DNA of 22,814 bases from DATDYQ01 sp035288965. Its GTDB lineage: Archaea > Nanobdellota > Nanobdellia > SCGC-AAA011-G17 > JAGVZF01. The notes beneath the pieces were generated by a model. That model searched no databases and was not told the origin of the DNA. It saw nothing but the letters and a program-made list of their open reading frames with translations. Shown here piece by piece: positions 1 to 6,606 of this stretch. Position numbers and translations under genes: made by a program. The DNA is taken from the NCBI GenBank assembly GCA_035288965.1, contig DATDYQ010000031.1, forward strand, positions 1-22,814, given 5' to 3'. Within the stretch, counting starts at the first letter, position 1; each line of letters opens with the position of its first letter.

Positions 1-142
1 AGCTCCTTTGTTATTAAAATTGGAAGAAGATGATTTAGAAGAGATAAATTATAGTCCGATTGAGATAGCTAAAATGGAATTTGATAAAGACATATTGCCA
101 ATAACCATTAAAAGACCATTGCCTGAGAAGGTTGGTGGATAG
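1..142 (+). CDS. rpoK: DNA-directed RNA polymerase subunit K (Rpo6/RpoK), C-terminal part
   Basis: The gene enters from the left edge and only its last 46 codons are present, with stop TAG at 140-142. The visible tail contains SPIEIAKMEF followed by LPITIKRPLP. This matches the C-terminal signature of archaeal RpoK/Rpb6, where an S/DPIEIA segment leads into a P-x-T-[IV]-[KR]-RP end. Rpo6 is a small core subunit of archaeal RNA polymerase that clamps the largest subunit during assembly. In many archaea rpoK is followed by enolase and ribosomal protein S2, and enolase is the next + strand gene here, which supports the call. A T-rich stretch follows the stop codon. The N-terminal half is outside the window, so overall length cannot be judged. 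Confidence 0.88.
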   Translation, partial: APLLLKLEEDDLEEINYSPIEIAKMEFDKDILPITIKRPLPEKVGG

Positions 143-163
143 TTATTTTCTTTTTTTATTTAA
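143..163 (+). terminator. T-rich tract after rpoK, possible archaeal terminator
   Basis: Immediately after the rpoK stop codon the + strand has short T runs (TTTTC then TTTTTTT). Archaeal RNA polymerase can terminate at such oligo-T tracts without a hairpin. The tract also covers the stop codon of the opposite-strand ORF, so a role for that gene is equally possible. This is weak evidence in an AT-rich genome. Confidence 0.35.
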
Positions 164-434
164 TTATACTTTCTAAAGAATCTATTTTTGAACCTGTTAT
201 TATCTTTTGTGTTTCTATTGTCACATTATTATTTCCATTTGTTTCTGGAATTTTTGGAGGGAATGTTAAAAAATATATTGCTGTTAAAACAGCTCCACCT
301 ACCCCTGTGTAAAGATAGTGTCCGGATAATTTAGCATATTTTTTTAAAAATTTATCTTTATTATAATCTGATGAAGAGCAATATATAATCAAAGATGCTA
401 TTGGAAGATATTTTCCTATGTTTTTTATATTCAT
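156..434 (-). CDS. Small hypothetical membrane-anchored protein (92 aa)
   Basis: I do not recognise a family. The protein has a hydrophobic N-terminal segment (about residues 9-18, ending in a cysteine at 19 with a poor lipobox context) and a second, clearer hydrophobic segment at about residues 42-60. A polar C-terminal tail of about 30 residues follows. Support for its being real: a TATA-like element (TTTATAAA, 463-472 on the opposite strand) lies about 30 nt before the ATG, the usual spacing for leaderless archaeal genes. It sits antisense between rpoK and enolase, two genes usually transcribed together, and its stop is only 13 bp from the rpoK stop, so the two genes converge. It could be a small secreted or membrane protein. 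It could also be a spurious ORF in AT-rich spacer. Confidence 0.55.
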   Translation of the reverse strand: MNIKNIGKYLPIASLIIYCSSSDYNKDKFLKKYAKLSGHYLYTGVGGAVLTAIYFLTFPPKIPETNGNNNVTIETQKIITGSKIDSLESIIK

Positions 435-527
435 TTTTTCTCTAAATTTAGTAAGAAATAAGTGTTTATAAAACTTCCTATTTGTAACTTTTTATAAGTG
501 GTATATATCATGATTTTCTTAGCAAAA

Positions 528-537
528 CTATATAAAT
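528..537 (+). promoter_or_regulatory. TATA box for enolase
   Basis: CTATATAAAT is centred about 25 nt before the ATG at 558. It predicts transcription starting at or beside the start codon, i.e. a leaderless mRNA. This supports choosing 558 over the upstream in-frame GTG (498) or ATG (510), which would put the promoter inside the gene. Confidence 0.6.
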
Positions 538-557
538 TTTCTATTTTCTTTAATTTT

Positions 558-1721
558 ATGATAATAAAGGAACTTAAAGCAGAAAGAATTTATAATAGTA
601 AAAGAGAAGAAACAATAAAGATAATATTAAAAGCAGACCTTGGAAAATTTGAAGCTTCTATTCCAAAGATAGATAATCCAAAAGAAGCTATAAAACTAGT
701 TGATGAATTAAATAAAGATTTCAAAAACTTTTTATTTCAAAAATTTGAAGATTTTACATTAGTTGAAGAAGTGTTAAAAAAACATAATGTAAATAAAGAA
801 TTAACAATTGCTATAGAATATGCAATATTAAAGGCAAGTTCTAGAGGTTTTGTTTGGAGTTTTATTGATAAAGGTGTAAAACAAGTTCCAAGACCATTGG
901 GAGATGTAATTGGTGGTGGAAAGAATACTAATAAATTAATAAAAACTGATTTTCAAGAATTTTTGTTATTAAGCACAGAAGCAAATTCTTATTTGAAAGC
1001 TGTTAATGCGAATAAGATAATTCATGAATATACTGAAAAAGTATTAAGAAAACTAGATAAACAATTTAAAAGTGAGGTAACTGATGATGGGGCATGGGCA
1101 ACTAATTACAGCAATTTGGAAACAATAATAATATTAAAAAATATTTTAAGAAAGAAAAATGAAGATTTTGATTTTAAAGTAAAGTTTGGAATTGATGTAA
1201 ATGCTAATAATTTTTTTAATGGAGATTATAATTATAAGAACTTTTCAAAAGAATTAAAAGAAAGAAGTTTGACAAGAGCTGAACAAATAGAATTTATGAT
1301 AAACTTAGTTAATGATCATGGTATTGTTTATTTAGAAGATCCTTTAGAGGAAAATGATTTTGAAGGTTTTAAGAAAATAAAGGAAGAAATTGGAAGTAAA
1401 TGTTTAGTTGTTGGAGACAATTTAATTAAAGGAGATGTTGAAAGATTAAAGAAAGCTTTAGATTGTATAAATGCAATCATAATAAAACCAGATGAAGTTG
1501 GAAGTTTGATAAAAGTTAAAGAATTAATAATAATAGCAAAAGAGAATAAGATATATCCAATAATAAGCGGGAGAAGTGTTGAAACAAGTGAAAATATATT
1601 GGCCCATTTAGCTGTTGGGTTTGCTTGTCCTGTGATAAAGGTGGGGATTTACGGAAAAGAAAGAGAAGCTAAATTAGATGAAATAAGAGAGATTGAATAT
1701 CAAATAAGGGGCAAAAAATAA
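558..1721 (+). CDS. eno: Enolase (phosphopyruvate hydratase), divergent
   Basis: Enolase interconverts 2-phosphoglycerate and phosphoenolpyruvate in glycolysis and gluconeogenesis. The open frame extends to 498, but the family's N-terminus aligns from the ATG at 558, giving 387 aa against roughly 410-430 usual. Numbered from there, retained features are the QEF glutamate (E134), the three metal ligands (D213 in GID, E260 in LEDP, D287 in GDN), the catalytic lysine K310, R339-S340 in the GRSVET motif, and K361. Several positions are changed: the flexible-loop motif SRGNPT reads SKREET, the loop histidine (yeast H159) is N123, the glutamate of GDEGG (yeast E211) is D177, and the histidine of SHRSGET (yeast H373) is G338. 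Location next to rpoK is the usual archaeal enolase position. Fold and family are certain. Full enolase activity is less so. Confidence 0.88.
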   Translation: MIIKELKAERIYNSKREETIKIILKADLGKFEASIPKIDNPKEAIKLVDELNKDFKNFLFQKFEDFTLVEEVLKKHNVNKELTIAIEYAILKASSRGFVWSFIDKGVKQVPRPLGDVIGGGKNTNKLIKTDFQEFLLLSTEANSYLKAVNANKIIHEYTEKVLRKLDKQFKSEVTDDGAWATNYSNLETIIILKNILRKKNEDFDFKVKFGIDVNANNFFNGDYNYKNFSKELKERSLTRAEQIEFMINLVNDHGIVYLEDPLEENDFEGFKKIKEEIGSKCLVVGDNLIKGDVERLKKALDCINAIIIKPDEVGSLIKVKELIIIAKENKIYPIISGRSVETSENILAHLAVGFACPVIKVGIYGKEREAKLDEIREIEYQIRGKK

Positions 1722-1754
1722 GTTATTATTCTGTAGTGGTTATTAATCGAAAGG

Positions 1755-1764
1755 TTTATAAATT
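1755..1764 (+). promoter_or_regulatory. TATA box for the lipoprotein gene
   Basis: TTTATAAATT begins 27 nt before the ATG at 1782, so the transcript is probably leaderless. There is no Shine-Dalgarno motif before the ATG, which fits. The separate promoter indicates the gene is not simply read through from enolase. Confidence 0.55.
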
Positions 1765-1781
1765 AATATTTTTTACTAAAC

Positions 1782-2189
1782 ATGATTAAAATGAGAAATA
1801 GAATAACAAAATTAGCAACTGCATTGACTTTGACTACAACCTTATTATTGAGTTGTGATAATTCTAATGTTCATAAACAACAACTAAATTATAATCAATT
1901 ATATGGTATGATAAATCTGGCAGAGGGGGATGGTTTTACTCCTGCTCTGATAGTTGATGAGAATCGAGATGGTAGTCCGGATTATATAGCAGAATATACT
2001 AATTCTGATAAAGAAAATATATTATGGCTAAAAGAAGGTTACAAACCAACAATTAAAAAGTTTGTAATTACAGAATACACTAGAATATTTAAAGTACCTT
2101 CTGAAACAAGAGATAAAGCAGTTACGGTTTTAGATTCTCAAAGAGGGCTTGGTTTTCAATTAAGAAACGAAGAAAATAAGAAAGATTAA
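1782..2189 (+). CDS. Small lipoprotein with an EF-hand-like calcium loop (135 aa)
   Basis: The N-terminus has basic residues (MIKMRNRITK), a hydrophobic stretch (about residues 11-24) and a lipobox LLSC with cysteine at residue 25. This is a classic lipoprotein export signal, so the mature protein would be anchored outside the membrane. Residues 59-67 read DENRDGSPD. That gives D59-x-N61-x-D63-G64-x-x-D67, the spacing of an EF-hand or dockerin-like calcium loop. The rest has no motif I can name. Initiation could also be at the second methionine (1791), but the TATA spacing favours 1782. It stands alone between enolase and the ammonia-lyase. Function unknown; a calcium-stabilised surface protein is the most that can be inferred. 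Confidence 0.72.
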   Translation: MIKMRNRITKLATALTLTTTLLLSCDNSNVHKQQLNYNQLYGMINLAEGDGFTPALIVDENRDGSPDYIAEYTNSDKENILWLKEGYKPTIKKFVITEYTRIFKVPSETRDKAVTVLDSQRGLGFQLRNEENKKD

Positions 2190-2206
2190 AAATGATTTGA
2201 GAAACG

Positions 2207-2215
2207 TTTTTAAAC
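2207..2215 (+). promoter_or_regulatory. TATA-like element upstream of the ammonia-lyase
   Basis: TTTTTAAAC lies about 40 nt before the start codon, which predicts a short leader of roughly 15-20 nt. That is consistent with this gene carrying a Shine-Dalgarno motif. Confidence 0.45.
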
Positions 2216-2244
2216 AAGTGCTCTTACTTATTATTAATTAAAAA

Positions 2245-2249
2245 GAGGT
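2245..2249 (+). promoter_or_regulatory. Shine-Dalgarno site of the ammonia-lyase
   Basis: GAGGT is followed by a 4-nt spacer and the ATG at 2254. It fixes that start for the lyase, and unlike most genes in region 1 this one appears to use a leader with an SD site. Confidence 0.5.
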
Positions 2250-2253
2250 TAAT

Positions 2254-3777
2254 ATGATAATAATAGGAAATGGAAAGATTACATTAGACGACTTCTATAG
2301 AATCATATATAATAAAGAAAAAATAGTCTTAGATAAGAAAGTTCTTAATTCTCTTGACAAAAATTTTCAGTTTTTACAAGAATTTTCAAAGGACAAAGTT
2401 ATCTATGGAGTTAATACTGGATTTGGCCCCATGGCACCATATATAATTAAAGATGTTGAACAAGAAGAACTGCAATATAATTTAATAAGAAGTCATGCTT
2501 CTGGTGGTGGAAATCTTATTTCTCATGAGTGTGTTAAAGCTTTAATGTTATCGAGATTGCAATCCTTAATGTTAGGTTACTCTGGAGTCACAAAAGAGGT
2601 AGTTATATTACTTAAAAATTTGATAAATAAAGACATTTATCCACATATTCCGGAACATGGTGGTGTTGGAGCAAGTGGAGATTTAGTCCAATTGGCTCAT
2701 TTGGCTGTTGTTATGATTGGGGAAGGAGAAGTTTCCTATAATGGTAAAGTATTTTCTACAAAAAGAATATTTAATAAATTGAAATTAAAGCCAATAAGTA
2801 TAAGAAAAAGAGAAGGTCTTGCCTTAATAAATGGCACATCTTCTATGTGTGGCATTGGGGTTATTAATGTTCTTTTAGCAAAAAGATTACTATCTGAAAT
2901 GATTCTTGCTTCTTCAATACTCCAAGAAATTTTTGAGTCTTATGACGATTCATTTTCTAAAGAATTAAATTCAGTTAAATTGCATAACGGACAAAATGAA
3001 ATTGCTAAAAGAATGAGAGAAATATTATCCAAAAACAAACTTATAAAAAAAAGGCATGAATATCTTTACAATTGGAAGATTCAGGAGGAAGTTTTAAAAG
3101 AAAGAGTGCAGGAATATTATTCATTAAGATGCGTTCCTCAAATATTGGGGCCAATTTTAGAAACAATAGAAAATAGTGAAAGAATAGTAATGGAAGAAGT
3201 AAATTCTGTGAATGATAATCCTGTGATTGATAGTAAAAATAAAAATGTCTTTCATGGCGGAAATTTTCATGGAGATTATATCTCTCATGAAATGGATAAA
3301 CTAAAAATTGCAATAACAAAACTTTCTATGCTGTCAGAGAGACAATTAGCTTTCATCCTAAATGATAACCTTAATAAAACTTTACCACCTTTCGTAAATC
3401 TTGGGAAGCTTGGCTTAAATCTTGGAATGCAAGGTGTTCAATTTACAGCCACATCAACGGTTGCAGAAAATCAAACTTTATCTTTTCCTATGAATATTCA
3501 TAGCATTTCAACTAATAAAGATAACCAAGATATAGTAAGCATGGGAACTAATGCAGCAATAATGGCTAATAAAATAATCCATAATTCTTTTGAAGTTTTA
3601 GCTATAGAATATATGGCAATACTACAGGCAGTAGACTATCTTAAAATAAACAGCAAATTATCTCCTATTACTTTTGAAGTTTATAAAAAGTTAAGGAATA
3701 TTGTTCCAGTATTCAAAAAAGACGCAGTAAGATTCAAAGAAATTAGAGAACTAAAAAATTATCTTACTTCGATTTGA
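2254..3777 (+). CDS. Histidine/aromatic amino acid ammonia-lyase (HAL/PAL/TAL family)
   Basis: These enzymes remove ammonia from histidine (giving urocanate) or from phenylalanine/tyrosine (giving cinnamates), using an MIO cofactor formed from an Ala-Ser-Gly triad. The triad is present at A140-S141-G142 within GGVGASGDL. Other family marks are YGVNTGFGP with the catalytic Tyr at 51, SHASGGG (80-86), INGTSSM (192-198), YYSLRC (288-293), VNDNPVID (319-326), GNFHG (336-340) and the AEN glutamate (E405). At 507 aa the length is normal. The motif usually QEDHVSMG in histidine lyases reads DNQDIVSMG here (423-431), closer to what I recall of tyrosine/phenylalanine lyases and aminomutases. The family call is firm and the substrate open. 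No other histidine-utilisation gene is nearby. Confidence 0.9.
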   Translation: MIIIGNGKITLDDFYRIIYNKEKIVLDKKVLNSLDKNFQFLQEFSKDKVIYGVNTGFGPMAPYIIKDVEQEELQYNLIRSHASGGGNLISHECVKALMLSRLQSLMLGYSGVTKEVVILLKNLINKDIYPHIPEHGGVGASGDLVQLAHLAVVMIGEGEVSYNGKVFSTKRIFNKLKLKPISIRKREGLALINGTSSMCGIGVINVLLAKRLLSEMILASSILQEIFESYDDSFSKELNSVKLHNGQNEIAKRMREILSKNKLIKKRHEYLYNWKIQEEVLKERVQEYYSLRCVPQILGPILETIENSERIVMEEVNSVNDNPVIDSKNKNVFHGGNFHGDYISHEMDKLKIAITKLSMLSERQLAFILNDNLNKTLPPFVNLGKLGLNLGMQGVQFTATSTVAENQTLSFPMNIHSISTNKDNQDIVSMGTNAAIMANKIIHNSFEVLAIEYMAILQAVDYLKINSKLSPITFEVYKKLRNIVPVFKKDAVRFKEIRELKNYLTSI

Positions 3778-3795
3778 AAAGTGTTTATTAATTAA

Positions 3796-3805
3796 CTTTT
3801 TAAAC
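3796..3805 (+). promoter_or_regulatory. TATA box for the patatin-like gene
   Basis: CTTTTTAAAC is centred about 25 nt before the ATG at 3826 and there is no SD motif, so the transcript is probably leaderless. Confidence 0.5.
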
Positions 3806-3825
3806 TCTAAATCTTTCTTATTGTT

Positions 3826-4755
3826 ATGAAGAAAATAGGTCTTGCTTTAGGGGAAGGAAGTGCAAGGGGTTTTGCACATATAGGAGTTTTAAAAACTTTT
3901 GAGAAATATGATGTTCCTATTGATTATTTGGCTGGAAGTTCAGTTGGAGCACTAATTGCTGCTTTCTATGCTTCTGGAATTAATGCAAATGATTTAGAAA
4001 AATTAGCTTTAACAACAAATGTAAAAAAATTATTGGATTTTACTTTTCCAAAAGAAGGTGTATTAAAGGGAGATAGTATAGAATTATTAATAAGAAAACT
4101 ATTACAAAATAAAAATTTTGAGGATTTAAAAATACCATTAGCAATTGTAACTGTTGATTTGAAAACAGGGAATAAAATTGTAATAAAAGAAGGAGATTTA
4201 GCAAAAGCAATTAGGGCAAGTATATCTGTTTCTGGAGTTTTTGTTCCTGTTAGAATGAAAAAGATGATATTGGTAGATGGGGGGATTATTGATCCTGTAC
4301 CTGTAAGTGTTGTAAAAGAGATGGGAGCTGAAGTTGTTGTTGGAGTTCAGTTAGGAAGTTATGAGATGGATATGAAAAAGAGAAAGAAGAATGTTAAAAA
4401 ATTTGAAGATGTGTTTAATGAAACTTTTTTAAAAAAAGAAGCTAAGGAAATTGAAATACATTTTAAAAGAAAGCATAAAAAGTTAGCACCATTCTTGCAA
4501 TTAGCATCTGGATTAATTGATGTAAGAAATTTTACTGGATTTAACATTTTTAAATTTATCAATAAAAGTTATTCTATCACAATGAATGAGTTGGCTAATA
4601 AAAACTTGAAAGAAGATTATGTTAATTTTGTAATAAAACCAAATGTTTACAATATTGGGCCTTTAGATTTTGAAAAAGTAAGAGATGCTATAAAAGAAGG
4701 GGAAAAGGCAGCTGAAAGTATGATAAAAAAGATTGATTTAAGTGCAATTTCTTAG
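3826..4755 (+). CDS. Patatin-like phospholipase (RssA-type)
   Basis: Patatin-family enzymes hydrolyse acyl esters of lipids using a Ser-Asp dyad. The protein starts directly with the oxyanion-hole segment GLALGEGSARGF (5-16). The nucleophile elbow G-x-S-x-G is at residues 37-41 (GSSVG, S39), and the second catalytic residue is D151 in the DGG motif (151-153), followed by DPVPVSVVKEMGA. Total length, 309 aa, is that of the compact RssA-like group, and the region after about residue 175 is lysine-rich and variable. There is no signal peptide or obvious membrane segment, so it is probably cytosolic or membrane-peripheral. It is transcribed alone. In an archaeon with ether lipids the natural substrate is uncertain; lipids acquired from outside or protein-linked acyl groups are possible. 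Confidence 0.9.
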   Translation: MKKIGLALGEGSARGFAHIGVLKTFEKYDVPIDYLAGSSVGALIAAFYASGINANDLEKLALTTNVKKLLDFTFPKEGVLKGDSIELLIRKLLQNKNFEDLKIPLAIVTVDLKTGNKIVIKEGDLAKAIRASISVSGVFVPVRMKKMILVDGGIIDPVPVSVVKEMGAEVVVGVQLGSYEMDMKKRKKNVKKFEDVFNETFLKKEAKEIEIHFKRKHKKLAPFLQLASGLIDVRNFTGFNIFKFINKSYSITMNELANKNLKEDYVNFVIKPNVYNIGPLDFEKVRDAIKEGEKAAESMIKKIDLSAIS

Positions 4756-4793
4756 TTGTTTTCATTTAAAAGTGGAAAATGTATAACGAAACA

Positions 4794-4802
4794 TTTATAA
4801 AG
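4794..4802 (+). promoter_or_regulatory. TATA box for the TM-helix protein
   Basis: TTTATAAAG is placed to start transcription near 4822, leaving a leader of about 30 nt that contains the strong SD site before the TTG start. Confidence 0.5.
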
Positions 4803-4837
4803 AAAAAATTGTGATGTAATATAAACTTTACAAAAAT

Positions 4838-4844
4838 GGAGGTG
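4838..4844 (+). promoter_or_regulatory. Strong Shine-Dalgarno site deciding a TTG start
   Basis: GGAGGTG lies 7 nt before the TTG at 4852. The match to the 16S 3' end is the best seen in the window and supports TTG as the true initiator. Confidence 0.65.
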
Positions 4845-4851
4845 AAGTATA

Positions 4852-5523
4852 TTGGCAGACTTAGTATCAACAGGTACTCAGATTATTAGTCCATTATATA
4901 CATTATGGCTTAGTTTTGTTAACATATTGCCGGGATTGATTGCGGCTATAATTGTGTTAATTATCGGTTATTTTATAGCTATAATTCTTGGACATGTTGT
5001 AAGAGTGATATTAGAAAAATTAAGATTAGATGCTGCTGTTAGAAATGCTGAACTAAGTAAAGCGGTAGGACATACGCATTGGAGTTCGGTTTTAGGAGAG
5101 ATAACCAAGTGGTATATATTTATAATATTCTTACAGGTTGCAATTGACTTGTTAAGATTAGGAACATTAACAATACTACTTGACAGATTTGTAAGTTGGA
5201 TGCCTAATATTATAGCAGCTATATTAATAGTGTTGTTTGGATTTGCAGTAGCTCATTATGTTGAACTTAAAGTAAATAAGTCAACAAAGATGAGAGGCGG
5301 AGCACTAGGTGGACAGATACTAAAATTAACAATAATGATAATAGCGATTGTTATTTCATTAAAACAAATTGGAATTAAAGTATCCTTACTTGAAAACTTA
5401 GTATTGCTTGTTGTTGGAGCTATAGCAGTTGGAATAGCAATTGCTTTAGGTATAGGCTTAGGATCTGCAATGAAAGGCAATTCACAGAAATGGATAGATG
5501 ATTTAAAGAAGAAACATCTTTAA
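4852..5523 (+). CDS. Conserved TM-helix protein related to mechanosensitive channels, lacking the MscS beta domain
   Basis: This 223-aa integral membrane protein has about five hydrophobic helices (roughly 22-48, 85-108, 113-137, 158-176, 180-205). It contains an internal repeat: residues 22-46 (FVNILPGLIAAIIVLI...) align with 113-137 (FVSWMPNIIAAILIVL...). Each copy has F-V, a proline and I-A-A-I at the same spacing. This is the pattern of the conserved TM helix family (Pfam TM_helix) found in MscS-like proteins. The soluble beta domain of a full MscS channel is missing. The C-terminus is short and basic. Translation starts at TTG, preceded by a strong SD. A membrane-tension or ion-flux role is inferred from family only. 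It is a single gene with a T-rich tract after it. Confidence 0.75.
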   Translation: MADLVSTGTQIISPLYTLWLSFVNILPGLIAAIIVLIIGYFIAIILGHVVRVILEKLRLDAAVRNAELSKAVGHTHWSSVLGEITKWYIFIIFLQVAIDLLRLGTLTILLDRFVSWMPNIIAAILIVLFGFAVAHYVELKVNKSTKMRGGALGGQILKLTIMIIAIVISLKQIGIKVSLLENLVLLVVGAIAVGIAIALGIGLGSAMKGNSQKWIDDLKKKHL

Positions 5524-5545
5524 TCTCTTTTTTCTTTTTATTTTA
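5524..5545 (+). terminator. T-rich tract after the TM-helix gene
   Basis: Directly after the stop codon the + strand carries T runs (TTTTTT and TTTTT interrupted by C and A), suitable for archaeal oligo-T termination. It ends against the stop codon of a convergent gene. Confidence 0.4.
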
Positions 5546-5789
5546 AATTTGTATGGTAACCGTTTTTCTCAAAATATTTAATTATAGGTTCAAGAATTGG
5601 AGTTTCTGTGGCTGTTTGTTCATAAGGTGGACAAAATTCTGCATATTTATCTTCCGGAAATATTCTTACTAATTTATTATCTTTATCTATCTTTATATCT
5701 ATAACTTCCTGCCTGTCAATCTGAGAATTTGGAATTCTTGCTGTTAATTCAGATATTATCCCTTCTAATGATCTATCTATTTTTTCCAT
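5538..5789 (-). CDS. Small hypothetical protein (83 aa)
   Basis: I do not recognise the family. The protein is soluble and mixed in charge, with an N-terminal segment that could be helical (1-17) and a central basic/acidic strand-like part (VIDIKIDKDNKLVRIFPED). One cysteine precedes two prolines (CPP, 53-55). The C-terminal part looks helical (ILEPIIKYFEKNGYHTNL). It has no signal peptide or membrane segment. Evidence that it is real: a TATA box (5811-5822 on the opposite strand) at leaderless spacing, and amino acid composition like its neighbours. It converges with the TM-helix gene and lies downstream of pyrE on the same strand with its own promoter. Confidence 0.65.
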   Translation of the reverse strand: MEKIDRSLEGIISELTARIPNSQIDRQEVIDIKIDKDNKLVRIFPEDKYAEFCPPYEQTATETPILEPIIKYFEKNGYHTNLK

Positions 5790-5810
5790 AAATAGAATAA
5801 TAAAGCAATT

Positions 5811-5822
5811 CTTATAAATAGC
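5811..5822 (-). promoter_or_regulatory. TATA box for the 83-aa gene
   Basis: On the minus strand GCTATTTATAAG is centred about 27 nt before the ATG (5787-5789), predicting a leaderless transcript. Confidence 0.5.
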
Positions 5823-5833
5823 TATGTTACTTC

Positions 5834-6544
5834 TTAATCAAGGTTAATCTCTTTTTTTGCTGCTTCTGTTCCGTAAATTTGAATATAGTTTGCAATTTTA
5901 TTTACATGCTCTTGATTAATATCTTTTTTAGTTTTCAAATAGTTATATATCTCAGAAATATTGATTATTGAAATTACAAGAATTCCTGTTTTTTGTGTAA
6001 ACTCTTCTATGGCATTTTTACCATCAACTCCAATTTCTTGTCTATCAACAGCAATAATGAGTGCACAATACTCCGGATTGTTTAGCAGTTTATCAAGTTG
6101 TTCTTTAGTTTCATATTTTGTAGTTCCTGCTGTAAATACATCATCAACTAGCATTATTTTATGGTGTTTTTCCGGATATCTTCCAACAAGGTTTGCTTTT
6201 TTTATTTCAGATGTATTTGTTAATTCACCATATTCTTTAGGCATTTTTCTAGTAAAAAACCATGGTTTGTTAATTCCTAGTTTTCCAAGGCCTATTGAAA
6301 CTGCTATAGCATAAGCTACGCCTCTTTCAGGGATTCCATATATTATATCAAAATTATCAGAATGATTTTCCAATGTATGTGCATAAAACTCTCCAAGTTT
6401 TGCTGTGGTTATACTGTCGTTAAAATCTCCGAGATTAATAAAATATGGAGAAACTCTATTATTTTTTAATACAAAATCAGAACCAATTTTTAAAGCTCCT
6501 GTTTCTAAAAGCAATTCAATAAAATCCTCTTTATACTTTTCCAT
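5834..6544 (-). CDS. pyrE: Orotate phosphoribosyltransferase
   Basis: OPRT joins orotate to PRPP to make orotidine 5'-monophosphate, the fifth step of UMP synthesis. The 13-residue PRPP-binding motif is clear at residues 130-142 (IMLVDDVFTAGTT, with the paired aspartates D134-D135). The OPRT-specific segment VDRQEIGVDGK (166-176) follows. The YGIPERGVAYA loop (69-79) matches the usual Y-G-x-P-x-G-x-A motif, with ER in place of the small residues. At 236 aa it is slightly long for the family because of an extended C-terminus. It is divergently transcribed from pyrF across 62 bp, so the two sequential enzymes probably share a promoter region. The upstream TATA lies 26 nt before the ATG. Confidence 0.9.
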   Translation of the reverse strand: MEKYKEDFIELLLETGALKIGSDFVLKNNRVSPYFINLGDFNDSITTAKLGEFYAHTLENHSDNFDIIYGIPERGVAYAIAVSIGLGKLGINKPWFFTRKMPKEYGELTNTSEIKKANLVGRYPEKHHKIMLVDDVFTAGTTKYETKEQLDKLLNNPEYCALIIAVDRQEIGVDGKNAIEEFTQKTGILVISIINISEIYNYLKTKKDINQEHVNKIANYIQIYGTEAAKKEINLD

Positions 6545-6563
6545 AGTCTATAATATGAATCTT

Positions 6564-6574
6564 AACTATATAAA
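6564..6574 (-). promoter_or_regulatory. TATA box for pyrE (divergent promoter)
   Basis: On the minus strand TTTATATAGTT is centred about 25 nt before the pyrE ATG. It nearly touches the pyrF TATA box on the other strand, so binding of one TFB/TBP complex may affect the other. Confidence 0.5.
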
Positions 6575-6576
6575 TA

Positions 6577-6585
6577 TTTATAAAA
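6577..6585 (+). promoter_or_regulatory. TATA box for pyrF (divergent promoter)
   Basis: TTTATAAAA is centred 26 nt before the pyrF ATG (6607), implying leaderless transcription back-to-back with pyrE. Confidence 0.5.
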
Positions 6586-6606
6586 TTCAATTAATATCAA
6601 ATAAAC

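Noticed and set aside
498..557. Upstream GTG (498) or ATG (510) as the enolase start, adding up to 20 hydrophobic residues
   Set aside because: Enolases begin close to the MIIKELKA segment at 558, and a well-placed TATA box (528-537) would lie inside the longer gene.
3041..3319. Open frame opposite the ammonia-lyase
   Set aside because: Its composition (many His, Phe and Leu) is what antisense of a lysine/glutamate-rich gene gives, and the lyase on the other strand is well supported.
5961..6314. Open frame of about 117 codons opposite pyrE
   Set aside because: It is fully inside pyrE, has Ser/Phe-rich antisense composition and no promoter or SD.
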